Source of the DNA: Xenorhabdus kozodoii
GTDB taxonomy: Bacteria; Pseudomonadota; Gammaproteobacteria; Enterobacterales; Enterobacteriaceae
Reading direction: 5' to 3'
Length of the DNA stretch: 51,012 nt
NCBI RefSeq assembly: GCF_002632875.1
Contig: NZ_NJCX01000004.1
Span: forward strand, 63,689 to 114,700
Shown: one piece after another, positions 19,820-31,502 of the stretch
How positions within the stretch are numbered: position 1 is the first letter of the stretch
How the letters are laid out: every line of letters begins with the position of its first letter
Notes under the pieces: generated by a model
Databases searched by the model: none
What the model was told of the DNA's origin: nothing
Seen by the model: only the letters and a program-made list of their open reading frames with translations
Program-made: the position numbers and the translations under genes

Positions 19820-22534
19820 TTAAACCCCCAAGCCCATCATTCGCATTAATTTCTGAGCCTGAGAAATAGCGTCTTGTCGATGAGCAATGCCCATTTTCTG
19901 ATATAAATTACGTATATGGGTTTTGATCGTCGTTGCGGCCACCTCCAGCTCTGCGGCAATTTGATCGTTGCTATAACCAGAGTAAATCAACCCCAACACC
20001 TGCCATTCTCGCTGGGTTAATGGACTATTGCGGATAAGCTCCGGTACGTCAGGATGGGTGAGTAATTGTTCTACAAACGTTTCATCAAAATGGGCAAATT
20101 TATGTCGGTGCTGTCGGTTAATTTCTCGCAGAATACGCTGAGCCCTATGCTGTTCCATTTCAGGCAAGATGTTTAGCTGGATAAGTTGGCGCAGTTGCAA
20201 AGCCATCAACTCCCCTTCAATCACAAAGTGGCTGATGAAGCCTGTGCGGTTAGCCAAATTTAAGGCTTCTATCAAAACACCCTGAGCTTCAGCCTTGCGC
20301 CCTAGCTGCCAGTAAAGCAAATTACACAGCAAAAGATTACGGTTTAAATCACTGACTAATGCCAATCTTCTGGCATATTCATTCAGTTTCAGCAGGATAG
20401 ATTCCGCTTCCTTATATTGATCCAGCAAGATTTTGACTCGTGCAATATTGCGCCATTGATTTTGATTGAAGTGGTTACAAAAACTCTCAGGTCTTTCTGC
20501 CTGTGCCAACCATTGGGTCAAGGCACTGCTATCTTCCAAAGTCTGCCAAATAATGACACGCAACTCGTCAGTATTCGTCCGCCAATCACGATGATATTGC
20601 CCATTGCTCAGTAAATTTTCACAGCGGATCAAGTAACGACGAGCGTTATCAATATCCCCTCGAACCAAAGAACATTTCGCCAATTGGGTCAGGCATTGTA
20701 ATTGTTGCTGGGGCTGATAATTGGCCAATACGTCCAACCCCTGGCGCGCGACCTCTTCTGACTCATCAATACGAGCCCAACACCACAAAAGTTGTGAACG
20801 GAGCCTTAGCAGAAACTCATGCATCGGCAACTGTTCCAGATGCTGTTCACGAATTAAATCAAAAGCATGGGATTGGGTATCATAAGCCGCCTGCAAATAA
20901 CCTTGCGCCAGTAAAATTTCACTTTGTTGCAACAACGCCCATAACGCATAGTGATAAGAATGACAGAGGCGGGCGAGTTGCTCAGTTTGCTTCATCAAAG
21001 CCAATGCGCTGGCCAATTGACCGTTGCAATGCAATACCTCCCCTCTTACTGACATCGCCACAATACGGCCATATTGATTATCTGGCAGTAAGTTTGCTAG
21101 CGCCTTTTCCGCCAAAGCATCAGCATCGGCAGGCCGTCCATCATTCATCGCCACTTGGGCTCTCAAGGCATTAAACTCTGCCAGCAACTCCGGCTCGATG
21201 GCTATTTGCTTCTGCTTTAGTGATTGCTCAGCCTGATTTAATAATGCATTCACCTCATAGTAGCGATACTGACTTTGTGCCAGCCACGCTTGCAACAATA
21301 CCAAGCGAGGGCTTTCCAACAGGAGTTCATACGGCAGTGCATTCATACACTCTTCCAATAGAGAGAGTTTGCTGTGGTTAAATAACTCCCAGGCATGTTG
21401 CAATAAAATATCCCGCAACAGGAGGGTATCTCCCGCGGCCAAGGCGTGATGAATAGCCTCCCCTGGATATCCCTGCATCAACCATCCTTTCACGGCTGCC
21501 CTATGTAATTCGGGTAATTTTGCTGCCATTTCCCATTGACAACGTTGGCGCAGAAATGAAGCAAACAAAGGATGAAAACAAAACCACTCCCCCGAATCAT
21601 CCAGCCGCTGAATAAACAACCCCTGACGTTCAATGTCTTCCAGATGTTGCTGACCGTTTTCCTCCCCTGTCAGGCAAGCAATGAGACCATCATTCATGGA
21701 ACGCAGGATAGAACTGTGCAGCAAGAAATCCCGCGTCGCCTGATCGACGCGATTTAAAACCTCATCCACAAGGTAATCAGCAAGATGGCTGGCATTAATC
21801 CCCGAAAGGCGTTTTGCTGATATTTCAGTCGTATTGCTAGATTGGCGGGCTGAAAGCGCAATCAGTTGCAAAGCGGTTGCCCAGCCAGCAACCTCATTGC
21901 ATAACTGCTTACAGTGTTCAGGCTCCAATGGATTGGCTAACCGCTTGGCAAAAAATTGCTGGGTTTCCTGATAATCAAAAGCCAACTGATGGCTATCAAT
22001 CTCCAATAACTGTTCACGCACACGCAAGTTGGCAATTCCCAGCGATGGCAAATGGCGTGACAGAACCACCAACGTTAAATTTTCTGGCTGGTGGCGGAGA
22101 AAAAAGCGCATGGCTTCATGGACAAGCCCATTCCCTATCAAATGATAATCATCGATCACCAGAAAAATCGGTTTCTGCCATTCGTTAAGTTCAATAAACA
22201 ACTGCGCAATCAGTGCCGGTAAACTGGCATATTGGTGTTTCTGGGCCAGTACCTCACTTTTCACACAGTGACCCTGCGTTGCTTGCTGAATAGCTGCGAT
22301 CAAATAGCTGGCGAAACGCTCTGGTTGATTGTCACTATCATCCAGAGAATACCACCCCAGATGTTCTTGTCCGGCAGCCCACTGAGACATCAAGGTCGTT
22401 TTGCCATATCCAGCGGGACTGGTTATCAATACCAATCGATAATTCTGAATTTCATTGAACTTTTCTAACAAACGCTCCCGCATAACCATATTACTAAGTC
22501 GAAGGGGGCGACTGAGTTTCGATGGGATAAGCAT
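19820..22534 (-). CDS. malT: Transcriptional activator of the maltose regulon
   Basis: MalT is a STAND/LuxR-type activator that needs ATP and maltotriose. The protein has 904 residues (901 in E. coli). Walker [11 protein letters not shown] is at about 38-47 and the Walker B region LVIDDYH follows; a long TPR-like sensor region comes next. The C-terminal LuxR-type HTH ([22 protein letters not shown], then [15 protein letters not shown]; two segments) binds DNA. The frame opens at 22570, but ATG 22534 matches the conserved [10 protein letters not shown] and has GAGGGGAG upstream. It is divergent to malPQ, as in E. coli. Its stop is 263 bp from the accessory operon. Confidence 0.98.
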   Translation of the reverse strand: MLIPSKLSRPLRLSNMVMRERLLEKFNEIQNYRLVLITSPAGYGKTTLMSQWAAGQEHLGWYSLDDSDNQPERFASYLIAAIQQATQGHCVKSEVLAQKHQYASLPALIAQLFIELNEWQKPIFLVIDDYHLIGNGLVHEAMRFFLRHQPENLTLVVLSRHLPSLGIANLRVREQLLEIDSHQLAFDYQETQQFFAKRLANPLEPEHCKQLCNEVAGWATALQLIALSARQSSNTTEISAKRLSGINASHLADYLVDEVLNRVDQATRDFLLHSSILRSMNDGLIACLTGEENGQQHLEDIERQGLFIQRLDDSGEWFCFHPLFASFLRQRCQWEMAAKLPELHRAAVKGWLMQGYPGEAIHHALAAGDTLLLRDILLQHAWELFNHSKLSLLEECMNALPYELLLESPRLVLLQAWLAQSQYRYYEVNALLNQAEQSLKQKQIAIEPELLAEFNALRAQVAMNDGRPADADALAEKALANLLPDNQYGRIVAMSVRGEVLHCNGQLASALALMKQTEQLARLCHSYHYALWALLQQSEILLAQGYLQAAYDTQSHAFDLIREQHLEQLPMHEFLLRLRSQLLWCWARIDESEEVARQGLDVLANYQPQQQLQCLTQLAKCSLVRGDIDNARRYLIRCENLLSNGQYHRDWRTNTDELRVIIWQTLEDSSALTQWLAQAERPESFCNHFNQNQWRNIARVKILLDQYKEAESILLKLNEYARRLALVSDLNRNLLLCNLLYWQLGRKAEAQGVLIEALNLANRTGFISHFVIEGELMALQLRQLIQLNILPEMEQHRAQRILREINRQHRHKFAHFDETFVEQLLTHPDVPELIRNSPLTQREWQVLGLIYSGYSNDQIAAELEVAATTIKTHIRNLYQKMGIAHRQDAISQAQKLMRMMGLGV

Positions 22535-22903
22535 TAAATTTCTCCCCTCACACGCAATGAATAAAAACACTGAATAAAACGGATCTCTGAATTCTGTTTG
22601 ACACTATTAAGCCACTTACACCATTAGCATTCATGCCTGACCCCCAAATGTAGAGAAACGCCCACCTTTTGCCAACAAGTTGATTAATTTCATTGTGTTA
22701 AATTGCACCTTGTCACATTCTTTGGCTGAAAACTTGCTATTTCTCTGTGAAATTGCGGACAAGCTCGAAAGAAATGGCTACGCCCTTACACTCCTCCCCC
22801 GCGAATTTTTTCACGGGATGATGTTTCCCAAGTCACTAACCTTCAGCATATCCCTTTAAATCATTCTCCAAACTTTCCTCAGTGAGTGACAGGAAGCAAT
22901 GCC
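22535..22903. promoter_or_regulatory. Divergent control region malT / malPQ
   Basis: This 369-bp gap holds no gene. MalT core hexamers are seen as GGAGGA on the minus strand (22792-22797) and GGATGA on the plus strand (22816-22821), within longer MalT-like boxes about 80-110 bp before malP. A half-good CRP site TGTGA-N6-GGACA lies at 22746-22761 and could serve malT, whose promoter is CRP-dependent in E. coli. Promoter hexamers were not assigned with confidence. Confidence 0.6.
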
Positions 22904-25369
22904 ATGCAACTATTCACATTAAACAAAGAATCCCCATTAGATAGAAAATGCGAATCGGATAAGAACCCGAAATTCAATAAATCGCTATTTCAGGCTGCCC
23001 TGACGCGTCAGTGGCAATATTTCGGTCTCAACTCAGCTCAGGAAATGACGCCACATCAGTGGTGGCAGGCCATTAGTGCAGCCGTGTCTGAATTATCTCC
23101 ACTCCCCTCTCAGCAAAACTGTATCCCTCCATCCTCTGACAGCCAACGTCATGTGAACTATCTCTCAATGGAATTTCTGATCGGCCGGCTGACAGCGAAT
23201 AACTTGTCAAATCTTGGTTGGTATGACGATATCCAGTCTTATCTGGCCGAAGATGGCATCATTTTGAGTGATTTGCTGGAAGAAGAAACTGATCCCGCAT
23301 TAGGCAATGGTGGCTTAGGAAGGTTGGCCGCCTGTTTTCTCGATTCAATGGCAACCCTCAATCAACCCGCTATCGGATATGGCCTTAATTATCAATATGG
23401 ACTTTTCCGCCAATCTTTTAACAAGGGGCGACAAATTGAAGCGCCCGATGATTGGGAACGTGAGTCCTACCCGTGGTTTCGCCATAATACACAACTAAAC
23501 ATTAATGTTAATTTTGGTGGCGAAATCGCAACCACTGCCGATGGCCTTGAAACCTGGGTTCCCGCCTTTACCCTGATTGGCGAAGCCTGGGATTTACCCG
23601 TGATTGGGTATAACAACGGTGTGACGCAACCGCTTCGCCTGTGGCAAGCGACATACGATAGTCCCTTTGATTTGTCACTTTTCAATGATGGACAGTTCTT
23701 GCACGCGGAACAACAAGGCATTGAAGCCGCCAGCCTGACCAAAGTTCTCTACCCGAATGATAATCATCAAGCAGGGAAACGACTGCGCCTGATGCAACAA
23801 TATTTTCAGTGTGCTTGCGCCGTGGCAGATATTTTGCGCCGCCACCAACAGGCAGGGCGCAACATCAAAGAGCTGGCACAATACGAAGTTATCCAGCTTA
23901 ACGACACTCACCCAACCATCGCAATTCCTGAAATGATGCGTCTCCTGCTTGATGAGTATCAATTAAGTTGGGATACAGCATGGGAAATCACGGGAAACAC
24001 TTTCGCCTATACCAACCACACCTTGTTGCCAGAGGGCTTAGAGCGTTGGGATGAAAAACTGATGAGTGAGCTACTGCCACGCCATCACCGTATCATTCAG
24101 GAAATTAACCGACGCTTTAAACAAACGGTGGAGCAAAACTGGCCTGATAACCCACAAATCTGGGAAAAATTGGCGGTTATCTATGACAATCAAGTCAGAA
24201 TGGCTAACCTGTGTGTTGTCGCCTGCTTTGCCGTCAATGGCGTTGCCGCACTGCATTCATCCTTGATCGTGGCAGACCTGTTCCCTGAATATCATCAATT
24301 GTGGCCAACTAAATTCCACAATGTGACTAATGGTGTCACTCCACGTCGTTGGTTAAAACAGTGTAACCCCGCCCTCTCTTCACTCATTGATCACACATTA
24401 AACCAAGAGTGGGTCAATGATCTTGCTGTCTTAAAACAACTGGAACCTTACGCCGATGATCCTGCCTTCCGTGAAGATTATCGAACCGTTAAGCAAGACA
24501 ATAAAATCCGCCTAGCCAATTATGTTAATAAGGTAATGGGACTCAAGATTGATCCCCATGCTATTTTTGATATCCAGATAAAACGCCTACATGAATACAA
24601 ACGTCAACATCTGAACCTGCTCCATATCTTGTCACTTTATCGGCAGATCCAGGAAAATCCGGCCTTAGATATCTATCCCCGCGTTTTCCTGTTCGGTGCC
24701 AAAGCCGCTCCTGGCTATTATCTGGCGAAAAACATCATTTCTGCCATTAATCATGCGGCTGAAAAGATCAATCATGACCCGATCGTCCGTGATCGCATCA
24801 AAATTGCTTTTATTCCCGATTACAATGTTTCCGCCGCAGAACTGATGATCCCAGCGGCCGATGTGTCAGAACAGATTTCTACAGCGGGCAAAGAAGCCTC
24901 CGGTACAGGCAACATGAAGTTAGCCTTAAACGGCGCACTCACGATTGGAACACTGGATGGCGCGAATGTCGAAATTGCTGAACACGTTGGAAACGACCAT
25001 ATCTTTATCTTCGGCAAGACCGTAGAAGAGGCTAAGGCGTTATTAAACAGCGGCTACCATCCACAAGATATCCTTCAACAGGATCATCATCTAAAAGATA
25101 TCCTTGGCTCCCTCGCCAATGGTGAATTCAGCCACGGCGATACGCACGCATTTGATCTGATGTTGCATAGCCTGACTGACGGTGGAGACCCTTATTTAGT
25201 TCTGGCTGATTTTGCTTCTTATTGTCATGCCCATAAGCAAATTGACACCCGATATCGCGATACTCAAGGCTGGACGCGCAGTACCCTATTAAATACCGCT
25301 CGAATGGGTCACTTTAGTTCTGACCGCGCGATTCAGGATTATCAACAACGCATTTGGAAAACCAAATAG
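22904..25369 (+). CDS. malP: Maltodextrin phosphorylase
   Basis: MalP phosphorolyses maltodextrins to glucose 1-phosphate in the cytosol. It has 821 residues; E. coli MalP is 797, and the difference is an extra N-terminal stretch of about 25 residues. The GT35 core is intact, with [25 protein letters not shown] split into two recognisable motifs, the [10 protein letters not shown] segment, and the PLP lysine in [14 protein letters not shown] 22904 has AGGAAG seven bases before it; a GTG at 22886 would add six residues without a ribosome site. malQ follows by 9 bp. Confidence 0.97.
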   Translation: MQLFTLNKESPLDRKCESDKNPKFNKSLFQAALTRQWQYFGLNSAQEMTPHQWWQAISAAVSELSPLPSQQNCIPPSSDSQRHVNYLSMEFLIGRLTANNLSNLGWYDDIQSYLAEDGIILSDLLEEETDPALGNGGLGRLAACFLDSMATLNQPAIGYGLNYQYGLFRQSFNKGRQIEAPDDWERESYPWFRHNTQLNINVNFGGEIATTADGLETWVPAFTLIGEAWDLPVIGYNNGVTQPLRLWQATYDSPFDLSLFNDGQFLHAEQQGIEAASLTKVLYPNDNHQAGKRLRLMQQYFQCACAVADILRRHQQAGRNIKELAQYEVIQLNDTHPTIAIPEMMRLLLDEYQLSWDTAWEITGNTFAYTNHTLLPEGLERWDEKLMSELLPRHHRIIQEINRRFKQTVEQNWPDNPQIWEKLAVIYDNQVRMANLCVVACFAVNGVAALHSSLIVADLFPEYHQLWPTKFHNVTNGVTPRRWLKQCNPALSSLIDHTLNQEWVNDLAVLKQLEPYADDPAFREDYRTVKQDNKIRLANYVNKVMGLKIDPHAIFDIQIKRLHEYKRQHLNLLHILSLYRQIQENPALDIYPRVFLFGAKAAPGYYLAKNIISAINHAAEKINHDPIVRDRIKIAFIPDYNVSAAELMIPAADVSEQISTAGKEASGTGNMKLALNGALTIGTLDGANVEIAEHVGNDHIFIFGKTVEEAKALLNSGYHPQDILQQDHHLKDILGSLANGEFSHGDTHAFDLMLHSLTDGGDPYLVLADFASYCHAHKQIDTRYRDTQGWTRSTLLNTARMGHFSSDRAIQDYQQRIWKTK

Positions 25370-25378
25370 GGGCTAGGT

Positions 25379-27490
25379 ATGGAAAAAAAATGCCTCAATG
25401 ACTGGGCAACTGAGGCCGGTATTGTCAGCGAATATATTAATGCCTATGGAAAACCTCAGGCGATCCCTGCTGAAACCAGACATCGGATCTTAGAAGCCAT
25501 GGGTACAGATATACCGGTCGGGAGGCCGGTTTCTCATCTGCATGCGCCTTCTTTACCGAAGGTTAAAGTAGTCAATCAGGGGCAAACGGTGACTCTGCCA
25601 CTGGAGGATACCAATCATTACCAGTGGCAGATTCACACTGAACAAGGGGAAATACTTCATGGCCATTGCCAGCATCAACTCACTTTGCCAGCAGACCTCC
25701 CCTTGGGATATCACACCCTGAACCTGACATCGGCAGTGAAACCAGAAACGGATTCCATACAACTTGTTGTTGCCCCTGAACGTTGTTACGAACCCGATGC
25801 GATAACACATGGAGAAAAATTGTGGGGAGCTTGTGTTCAGCTTTATACCCTGCGATCAGAAAACAACTGGGGCATTGGTGACTTTGGCGATCTAAAATAT
25901 ATGTTGCAAGAACTGGCACAGCGGGGTGGTGCCTTTATTGGCCTGAATCCTCTTCATGCCATCTATCCTGCCATGCCTGAAAATGCCAGCCCTTACAGCC
26001 CATCTTCCCGCCACTGGCTCAATACCATCTATATCGCCGTGACTCAGGTAGAAGATTTTAATCTTAGTGTCGAAGCACAAACGTGGTGGCAGTTAGCGGA
26101 AACACAGTCCAGACTCCAGCAAGCCCGCCAAGCAGAATGGGTCGATTATACCACCGTCATGACACTAAAAATGACCGCATTGCGCCTGGCTTATCCGCAT
26201 TTTAAGCGCCGTTCTGACGATGATCCCCAACAAGTGGCTTTCCAACAGTTTGTGACCAAAGGGGGCAAGAATCTTTACTATCAGGCTGCTTACGATGCCC
26301 TACACCATAAGTTATATGCGGAAAATCATGCTTATTGGGGCTGGCCTGTATGGCCGGAAGAATATCGTGAGCCTGAGAGTGACACAGTTACCGCATTCTG
26401 TCATTCACACCCACAAGAGATCGCGTTTTTCCTTTGGTTGCAATGGTTGGCTGATACCCAGCTTGCCGAGTGCTTCACTACCAGCCAAACCAATCACATG
26501 CCGATTGGTATTTACCGTGATCTTGCCGTTGGTGTCGCACAAGGAGGTTCTGAAACCTGGTGTAATCGAAGCATCTATTGCACTAAGGCATCGGTAGGAG
26601 CGCCTCCCGATATTCTGGGACCACTGGGGCAAAATTGGGGGCTTCCACCAATGAATCCCCACGTATTAAAAGCCCAGTCCTATCAACCTTTCATTGAATT
26701 ACTGCGTAGCAATATGCGCCATTGCGGTGCATTGCGTATCGATCATGTAATGTCATTGCTCAGGCTCTGGTGGATACCACAGGGGGAAACGGCCGATAAA
26801 GGCGTTTATGTCCATTATCCGGTTGACGATCTGTTGGCAATATTGGCATTGGAAAGCCAGCGCAACCATTGCTTAGTGATAGGCGAAGATTTGGGGATTG
26901 TGCCGGCAGAAATTGTCGATAAGTTACGGGATAGGGGTGTTTATTCCTATAAGGTCTTTTACTTTGAGCGTAATGATCAGGGAGAATACCGTCCTCCCAA
27001 TGAATATCCCGTACAAGCCATGGCAACCATTACTACCCATGACTTACCTACCTTACGCGGATTCTGGCAACATGAAGATCTCACCTTAGGAGAATCCATC
27101 GGCTTATATCCCGATAAAGCGCTGCTTGCTGATTTATATTCGGAACGCAAACGCTGCAAGCAAGCATTATTAACCAGCTTAAATCGTCACGGCTATTTAT
27201 CGGAAGACCCATTACAGGGATCAGTACCACTGGCACAAACTGAATATCCGATGTCCAATGCGATAAATCAAAGCATACATCGCTATATAGCCCATAGCAC
27301 CTGTGCTTTATTAGGATTACAGCCTGAAGATTGGTTGGATATGGAACTCCCCGTTAATATCCCTGGTACAACAGAGGAATATCCCAATTGGCGACGAAAA
27401 CTCACCACTACGCTGGAAGATATGTTTGCAGATACCCATATCAACCGTTTGTTACACGCGGTAGGAGAGTGCCGAAAACAGAGTTCATAA
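25379..27490 (+). CDS. malQ: 4-alpha-glucanotransferase (amylomaltase)
   Basis: MalQ transfers glucan chains between maltodextrins, releases glucose, and so supplies MalP with longer substrates. It has 703 residues (694 in E. coli). An N-terminal non-catalytic domain of about 140 residues precedes the GH77 barrel. Catalytic residues are the Asp of LRIDHVM, the Glu of IGEDLG and the Asp of TTHDLPTLRG. The start is 9 bp behind malP with GGGG and AGG upstream, so the two genes are an operon. Confidence 0.97.
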   Translation: MEKKCLNDWATEAGIVSEYINAYGKPQAIPAETRHRILEAMGTDIPVGRPVSHLHAPSLPKVKVVNQGQTVTLPLEDTNHYQWQIHTEQGEILHGHCQHQLTLPADLPLGYHTLNLTSAVKPETDSIQLVVAPERCYEPDAITHGEKLWGACVQLYTLRSENNWGIGDFGDLKYMLQELAQRGGAFIGLNPLHAIYPAMPENASPYSPSSRHWLNTIYIAVTQVEDFNLSVEAQTWWQLAETQSRLQQARQAEWVDYTTVMTLKMTALRLAYPHFKRRSDDDPQQVAFQQFVTKGGKNLYYQAAYDALHHKLYAENHAYWGWPVWPEEYREPESDTVTAFCHSHPQEIAFFLWLQWLADTQLAECFTTSQTNHMPIGIYRDLAVGVAQGGSETWCNRSIYCTKASVGAPPDILGPLGQNWGLPPMNPHVLKAQSYQPFIELLRSNMRHCGALRIDHVMSLLRLWWIPQGETADKGVYVHYPVDDLLAILALESQRNHCLVIGEDLGIVPAEIVDKLRDRGVYSYKVFYFERNDQGEYRPPNEYPVQAMATITTHDLPTLRGFWQHEDLTLGESIGLYPDKALLADLYSERKRCKQALLTSLNRHGYLSEDPLQGSVPLAQTEYPMSNAINQSIHRYIAHSTCALLGLQPEDWLDMELPVNIPGTTEEYPNWRRKLTTTLEDMFADTHINRLLHAVGECRKQSS

Positions 27491-27506
27491 CCCAGCAATA
27501 AAGCGG

Positions 27507-27540
27507 CTCCCCAATCATATCGCTAAATATGGTTGGGGAG
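27507..27540. terminator. Bidirectional hairpin between malQ and malG
   Basis: CTCCCCAATCATAT (27507-27520) pairs with ATATGGTTGGGGAG (27527-27540) over 14 bp, including one G-T pair, around a 6-nt loop. It sits between the convergent malQ and malG stops, 4 bp from the malG stop. T-rich stretches on either side are weak (CTTTATTG on the minus side). Confidence 0.6.
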
Positions 27541-27544
27541 AGAA

Positions 27545-28435
27545 TCAACCTTTCACACCCCCCGATGTTAATCCACCAACCAACCAACGTTGAGCAAGTA
27601 AGAAAATCACCGTGATAGGAATGGCTGACAACACAGCCGCAGCCGCAAAATCGCCCCAGAGATAGTTCTGTGGATGGAGATATTGCTGCATTCCTACTGC
27701 CAGCGTGTAGTTGTCTACATCACGTAATAACAGAGATGCAACAGGCACTTCAGTAATGACGCCAATAAACGACAAAATAAACACCACGGCTAATATAGGG
27801 ACAGAAAGCGGTAACAGTATCAAACGGAAAATTTGCCACGATGTCGCGCCATCCAACATGGCAGCTTCTTCCAGAGAGCGATCTATCGTTTCGAAATACC
27901 CTTTTATCGTCCATACATGCAGCGCAATTCCGCCCATATAGGCAAAAATCACACCACCGTGAGTATTGAGACCAAGGAAAGGAATATATTCTCCCAATCG
28001 ATCAAACAAGGCATAGAGTGCTACCAGAGAAAGTACCGGCGGGAACATTTGAAAAATCAACATGCCTTTGAGTAAGGGGCCTTTCCCACGAAAGCGCATT
28101 CGGGCAAATGCATAAGCGCACGTCGTTGATAAGGCCACAATGCCAGTAGCAGTAATGAGAGCAACCTTTACAGAGTTCCAAAGCCATTGCATAACCGGAA
28201 ATGGGGGGAGAACGACTTGTCCATCAGCAGATTCCACGCTATAACCAAACGCCAGCTTCCAGTGTTCCCATGAAATAGTGTCTGGGATCAAATTACCCGT
28301 AGCAAAATTTCCTGGGCGCAAAGAAATGGCAATTACCATCAGCAGAGGGAACAAAATCAGGGCAATAAAAGCCAACATGACTATATGTGTTCCCCATACC
28401 CGCCATCGTTGCGATTTGGGTTGTACCATCGCCAT
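27545..28435 (-). CDS. malG: Maltose/maltodextrin ABC permease MalG
   Basis: MalG is an inner-membrane permease of the MalFGK2 importer. It has 296 residues, as in E. coli, with six predicted membrane helices. The EAA loop is [22 protein letters not shown], seen in two parts, and couples to MalK. The C-terminus ending in GGVKG is conserved and enters the MalK site in the E. coli structure. It starts 12 bp after malF, with AAGGAG upstream. Confidence 0.98.
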   Translation of the reverse strand: MAMVQPKSQRWRVWGTHIVMLAFIALILFPLLMVIAISLRPGNFATGNLIPDTISWEHWKLAFGYSVESADGQVVLPPFPVMQWLWNSVKVALITATGIVALSTTCAYAFARMRFRGKGPLLKGMLIFQMFPPVLSLVALYALFDRLGEYIPFLGLNTHGGVIFAYMGGIALHVWTIKGYFETIDRSLEEAAMLDGATSWQIFRLILLPLSVPILAVVFILSFIGVITEVPVASLLLRDVDNYTLAVGMQQYLHPQNYLWGDFAAAAVLSAIPITVIFLLAQRWLVGGLTSGGVKG

Positions 28436-28447
28436 TTTCTTTTCTCC

Positions 28448-30007
28448 TTAATCAAATTTCATGCGGGTCGTTTTCAAATTGATGATGGCTAATGCACCGA
28501 CCAATAAGAAGATCAAGGTTGCAATTGCTGCCGCCAGGCCAAAATCCTGTCCACCGCCTCCTTCAAACGCAATACGGTAGGTATAACTCACTAAAAGATC
28601 GGTATAACCCGCAGGGGTCGATGTCCCAATATGATCAGGTTTACCGTTAGTGAGTAGTTGAATCAGGACAAAGTTATTAAAATTAAAGGCAAAACTGGCA
28701 ATCATCAACGGCGTCAAAGGCTTTATCAATAATGGGAAGGTAATTTTGGTGAAATTCTGCCACGCCCCAGCACCATCGAGTGCCGATGCCTCATAAAGAT
28801 CATCGGGGATAGATTTCAGCAATCCCATGCAAAGGATCATCATATAGGGATAACCCAACCACATATTGACAATAACCAACATGGTTCGAGCCAGTGTCGG
28901 ATCGGTAAACCAATCAGGTTTAAGACCAAACAACCCATTGAGTACCAGATTAATTTCACCAAAACTCTGGTTGAACAATCCCTTGAAAATCAGAATGGAA
29001 ATAAACGAGGGAACAGCATAAGGCAAAATCAGCAAAACACGGTAAATCGCCCGCCCCTTAAGCGCTTCCCACTGTACAATGCAAGCGAGGATCATCCCCA
29101 GGGCAACCGTCAATGCCACGGTCAATAGAGAGAAAACCACTGTCCAGATAAAAATGGACAGAAAAGGTTTTTGGATACCCTCATCCTGCATTACCCGCAG
29201 AAAATTTTTCCAACCAATCGAAACCGTGAAGCCAGGGCTTAACGTCTCCTGAGTCCATTCCTCTTTAGCATTCATGGATTGGTAAAACCCTGTATCCATA
29301 TTTGGCCGATATCGTATGCCAGTTTGGCTATTGGTCAGCGTTATCCCATCTTCATCAAGGGAATAAAGAGGATTGATAGCAGAGAACTGACGCAACGAAC
29401 TCATTCTCAATTTACTGCCATCAGGAAGAACGGCTACCAATTGGCTCAACGCCTGCCGGTACTGAGTAATAGTGCGTAATGTCGCAGCATTGTCTTCAAA
29501 TTTTTTTCCCTCTTCATGGTGGAGAGGTAGAACAATCTCTTCCGTTCCCGCGAGAGAAAAAGGTTCAGATATCAATAAGTGAGTGCTATCAGGGACGTTC
29601 AAAGCCAAGACCCACTGTTCAGATACCGGATAGAGTTTGAAATTGGACGGCTCCCCTGTCTGGTAGTGGCGACTCATTAATACTGTTTGAGCACGTTCAA
29701 ACGTCAATTGGTTGGTACTGCTGTAATTGGTAAACGCGATCGCAATTGTGCAGATAAGCGGAAACAGTATAAATAGCCCTATTCCAGCAATTCCAGGGTA
29801 AGTATAGCGCCAAACATACGTTTTCCGATTGGAAAAAACATAGATGCCGCTTCCCAGTAATACCAGTGTTAATATAGCAAACAGGTATTCTCCCTGCGCA
29901 TACATCAGCACAACCAGATAACCTGTAAAAAGTAGGCAAAAGCCTACAGCAAACCATTTCAGGGCAGGATGCTGCCACCATGTTGTTTTTTCTAATGTCG
30001 CTGACAT
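28448..30007 (-). CDS. malF: Maltose/maltodextrin ABC permease MalF
   Basis: MalF is the larger permease subunit and holds maltose in its membrane site. It has 519 residues (514 in E. coli). Two N-terminal helices precede the large periplasmic P2 domain (about residues 95-275), followed by the transporter core. The EAA loop has YEASALDGAGAWQNFTKITFPL in two parts. The P2 loop contacts MalE. It lies 90 bp behind malE, with a hairpin in the gap. Confidence 0.98.
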   Translation of the reverse strand: MSATLEKTTWWQHPALKWFAVGFCLLFTGYLVVLMYAQGEYLFAILTLVLLGSGIYVFSNRKTYVWRYTYPGIAGIGLFILFPLICTIAIAFTNYSSTNQLTFERAQTVLMSRHYQTGEPSNFKLYPVSEQWVLALNVPDSTHLLISEPFSLAGTEEIVLPLHHEEGKKFEDNAATLRTITQYRQALSQLVAVLPDGSKLRMSSLRQFSAINPLYSLDEDGITLTNSQTGIRYRPNMDTGFYQSMNAKEEWTQETLSPGFTVSIGWKNFLRVMQDEGIQKPFLSIFIWTVVFSLLTVALTVALGMILACIVQWEALKGRAIYRVLLILPYAVPSFISILIFKGLFNQSFGEINLVLNGLFGLKPDWFTDPTLARTMLVIVNMWLGYPYMMILCMGLLKSIPDDLYEASALDGAGAWQNFTKITFPLLIKPLTPLMIASFAFNFNNFVLIQLLTNGKPDHIGTSTPAGYTDLLVSYTYRIAFEGGGGQDFGLAAAIATLIFLLVGALAIINLKTTRMKFD

Positions 30008-30065
30008 CTTGCACTTCCTGTTACCAACAATTGTGATTATCCCAAACCTGTCACAATAAGGGCTA

Positions 30066-30088
30066 AGGCTCCTTAGATTCAGGAGCCT
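30066..30088 (-). repeat. Intercistronic hairpin malE-malF
   Basis: AGGCTCCT (30066-30073) and AGGAGCCT (30081-30088) form an 8-bp stem with a 7-nt loop, just after the malE stop. E. coli has REP palindromes at the same place that stabilise the malE mRNA; this hairpin is not a REP by sequence but may do the same job or act as a partial terminator. Confidence 0.6.
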
Positions 30089-30097
30089 GTCATTCGT

Positions 30098-31297
30098 TTA
30101 TTTTGTCATTCTCGCTTCAGCATCATTAAGGGCAGCATCTACCGTCTGACGCCCACTGATCGTGTTAAGAACAGCACTACGCATTGCGTACCAGAAACTA
30201 CTCATTTGGGCGATATTCGGCATAATTTCACCGTTTTGAGCATTTGCCATCGTAGCGGCAATCCGTGGATCTTTTGCCAGGATCTCCTGATAAGATTTTA
30301 AGGCCACTGCTCCAAGCGGTTTATCTTTATCTATCATGGCCAATCCTTCATTGGTCAGCAGGTAATTTTCCAAAAATTCTTTTGCTAACTCTTTATTAGG
30401 GCTGGCCGCATTAATTCCCGCAGTTAAAATGCCAACGAAGGGTTTAGAGGGTTTACCTTTAAAAGTGGGTAATAGGGTAACGCCGTAATTAATCTTACTT
30501 TTATCTATATTCGACCATGACCAAGGGCCATTAATCGTCATTGCTGTTTTGCCTTTATTAAAGGCAGCTTCAGCGATGGAATAATCGATATCTGCATTGA
30601 GATGTTTGTTTTTGACTAAATCAACCAGAAATGTCATCCCCGCCTTAGAACCCGCATTATTCACGCCGCTGTCTTTAACATTGTAAGTCCCGTTCTCTGC
30701 CTTGAAGGCATATCCACCATCAGCGGCAATCAGCGGCCAGGTAAAATACGGTTCCTGCAAATTGAACATAATTGCGCTTTTATTTTGTTTTTTCAGCTCA
30801 TTATCCAAGGCAGGGATTTCTTCCCATGTTTTGGGAGGCGATTTAATCAAGTCCTTATTGTAGATAAGAGAAAGGGCTTCAACGGCGACTGGATACCCGA
30901 CTAATTTTCCGTCATAACGAACGGCATCCCACGTAAAGGGGAATAACTTATCAATAAACGACTTATCAGGCGTAATCTCAGCAACTAACCCTGATTGGGC
31001 ATAACCACCAAAACGATCATGTGCCCAAAAAATGATATCTGGCCCATCGCCACTGGCGGCAATTTGGGTATATTTTTCTTCCAGTTTGTCAGGGTGCTCG
31101 ACAGTGACAGGAATTCCCGTTTCTTGTGCAAATTTTTCACCAACCTGTGCCAGTCCGTTATAGCCTTTATCACCATTGATCCAAATGACCAACTTTCCTT
31201 CTTCCGGCTTTGCGAAGGCCGAAGCAGACAATACACACGTTGTTAAAACGGAAAGCATTAGGGCGCTAGCCCCCACTTTTAAAATTTTCTTGGTCAT
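30098..31297 (-). CDS. malE: Periplasmic maltose-binding protein
   Basis: MalE binds maltodextrins in the periplasm and delivers them to MalFGK2. It has 399 residues (396 in E. coli). The signal peptide of about 29 residues has KK at the N-terminus and a cut after SAFA. The mature part starts [19 protein letters not shown]. Two ATGs lie in tandem (31300 and 31297); the second has the better distance to AAGGCGGA. The frame is open farther upstream, but the signal peptide fixes the start. It is the first gene of malEFG. Confidence 0.98.
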   Translation of the reverse strand: MTKKILKVGASALMLSVLTTCVLSASAFAKPEEGKLVIWINGDKGYNGLAQVGEKFAQETGIPVTVEHPDKLEEKYTQIAASGDGPDIIFWAHDRFGGYAQSGLVAEITPDKSFIDKLFPFTWDAVRYDGKLVGYPVAVEALSLIYNKDLIKSPPKTWEEIPALDNELKKQNKSAIMFNLQEPYFTWPLIAADGGYAFKAENGTYNVKDSGVNNAGSKAGMTFLVDLVKNKHLNADIDYSIAEAAFNKGKTAMTINGPWSWSNIDKSKINYGVTLLPTFKGKPSKPFVGILTAGINAASPNKELAKEFLENYLLTNEGLAMIDKDKPLGAVALKSYQEILAKDPRIAATMANAQNGEIMPNIAQMSSFWYAMRSAVLNTISGRQTVDAALNDAEARMTK

Positions 31298-31424
31298 CAT
31301 TCCGCCTTTTTCATTTGTTAGTTCAAGACAATTATCTTTATTACACCGTGATAAAATGGCACCAGTGTGCAATCAATGTAAAAAAGACTCATCCTCCTCT
31401 GTTCTACGCCTCATACCGCATGAG

Positions 31425-31440
31425 TGTGAACTGGCTTACA
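31425..31440. promoter_or_regulatory. CRP-like site 1 (malE/malK region)
   Basis: TGTGA-N6-TTACA, nine of ten core bases matching TGTGA-N6-TCACA. It is 127 bp from the malE start. Confidence 0.65.
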
Positions 31441-31486
31441 AAAACAATTAAAATCAGAACGTTAACATCAAGGTGGTATTCTTTTT

Positions 31487-31502
31487 TGCGATTTAAATCA
31501 CA
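31487..31502. promoter_or_regulatory. CRP-like site 2 (malE/malK region)
   Basis: TGCGA-N6-TCACA, nine of ten core bases matching the CRP consensus, with an A/T centre. It lies between the malE-side and malK-side MalT sites. Confidence 0.65.
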
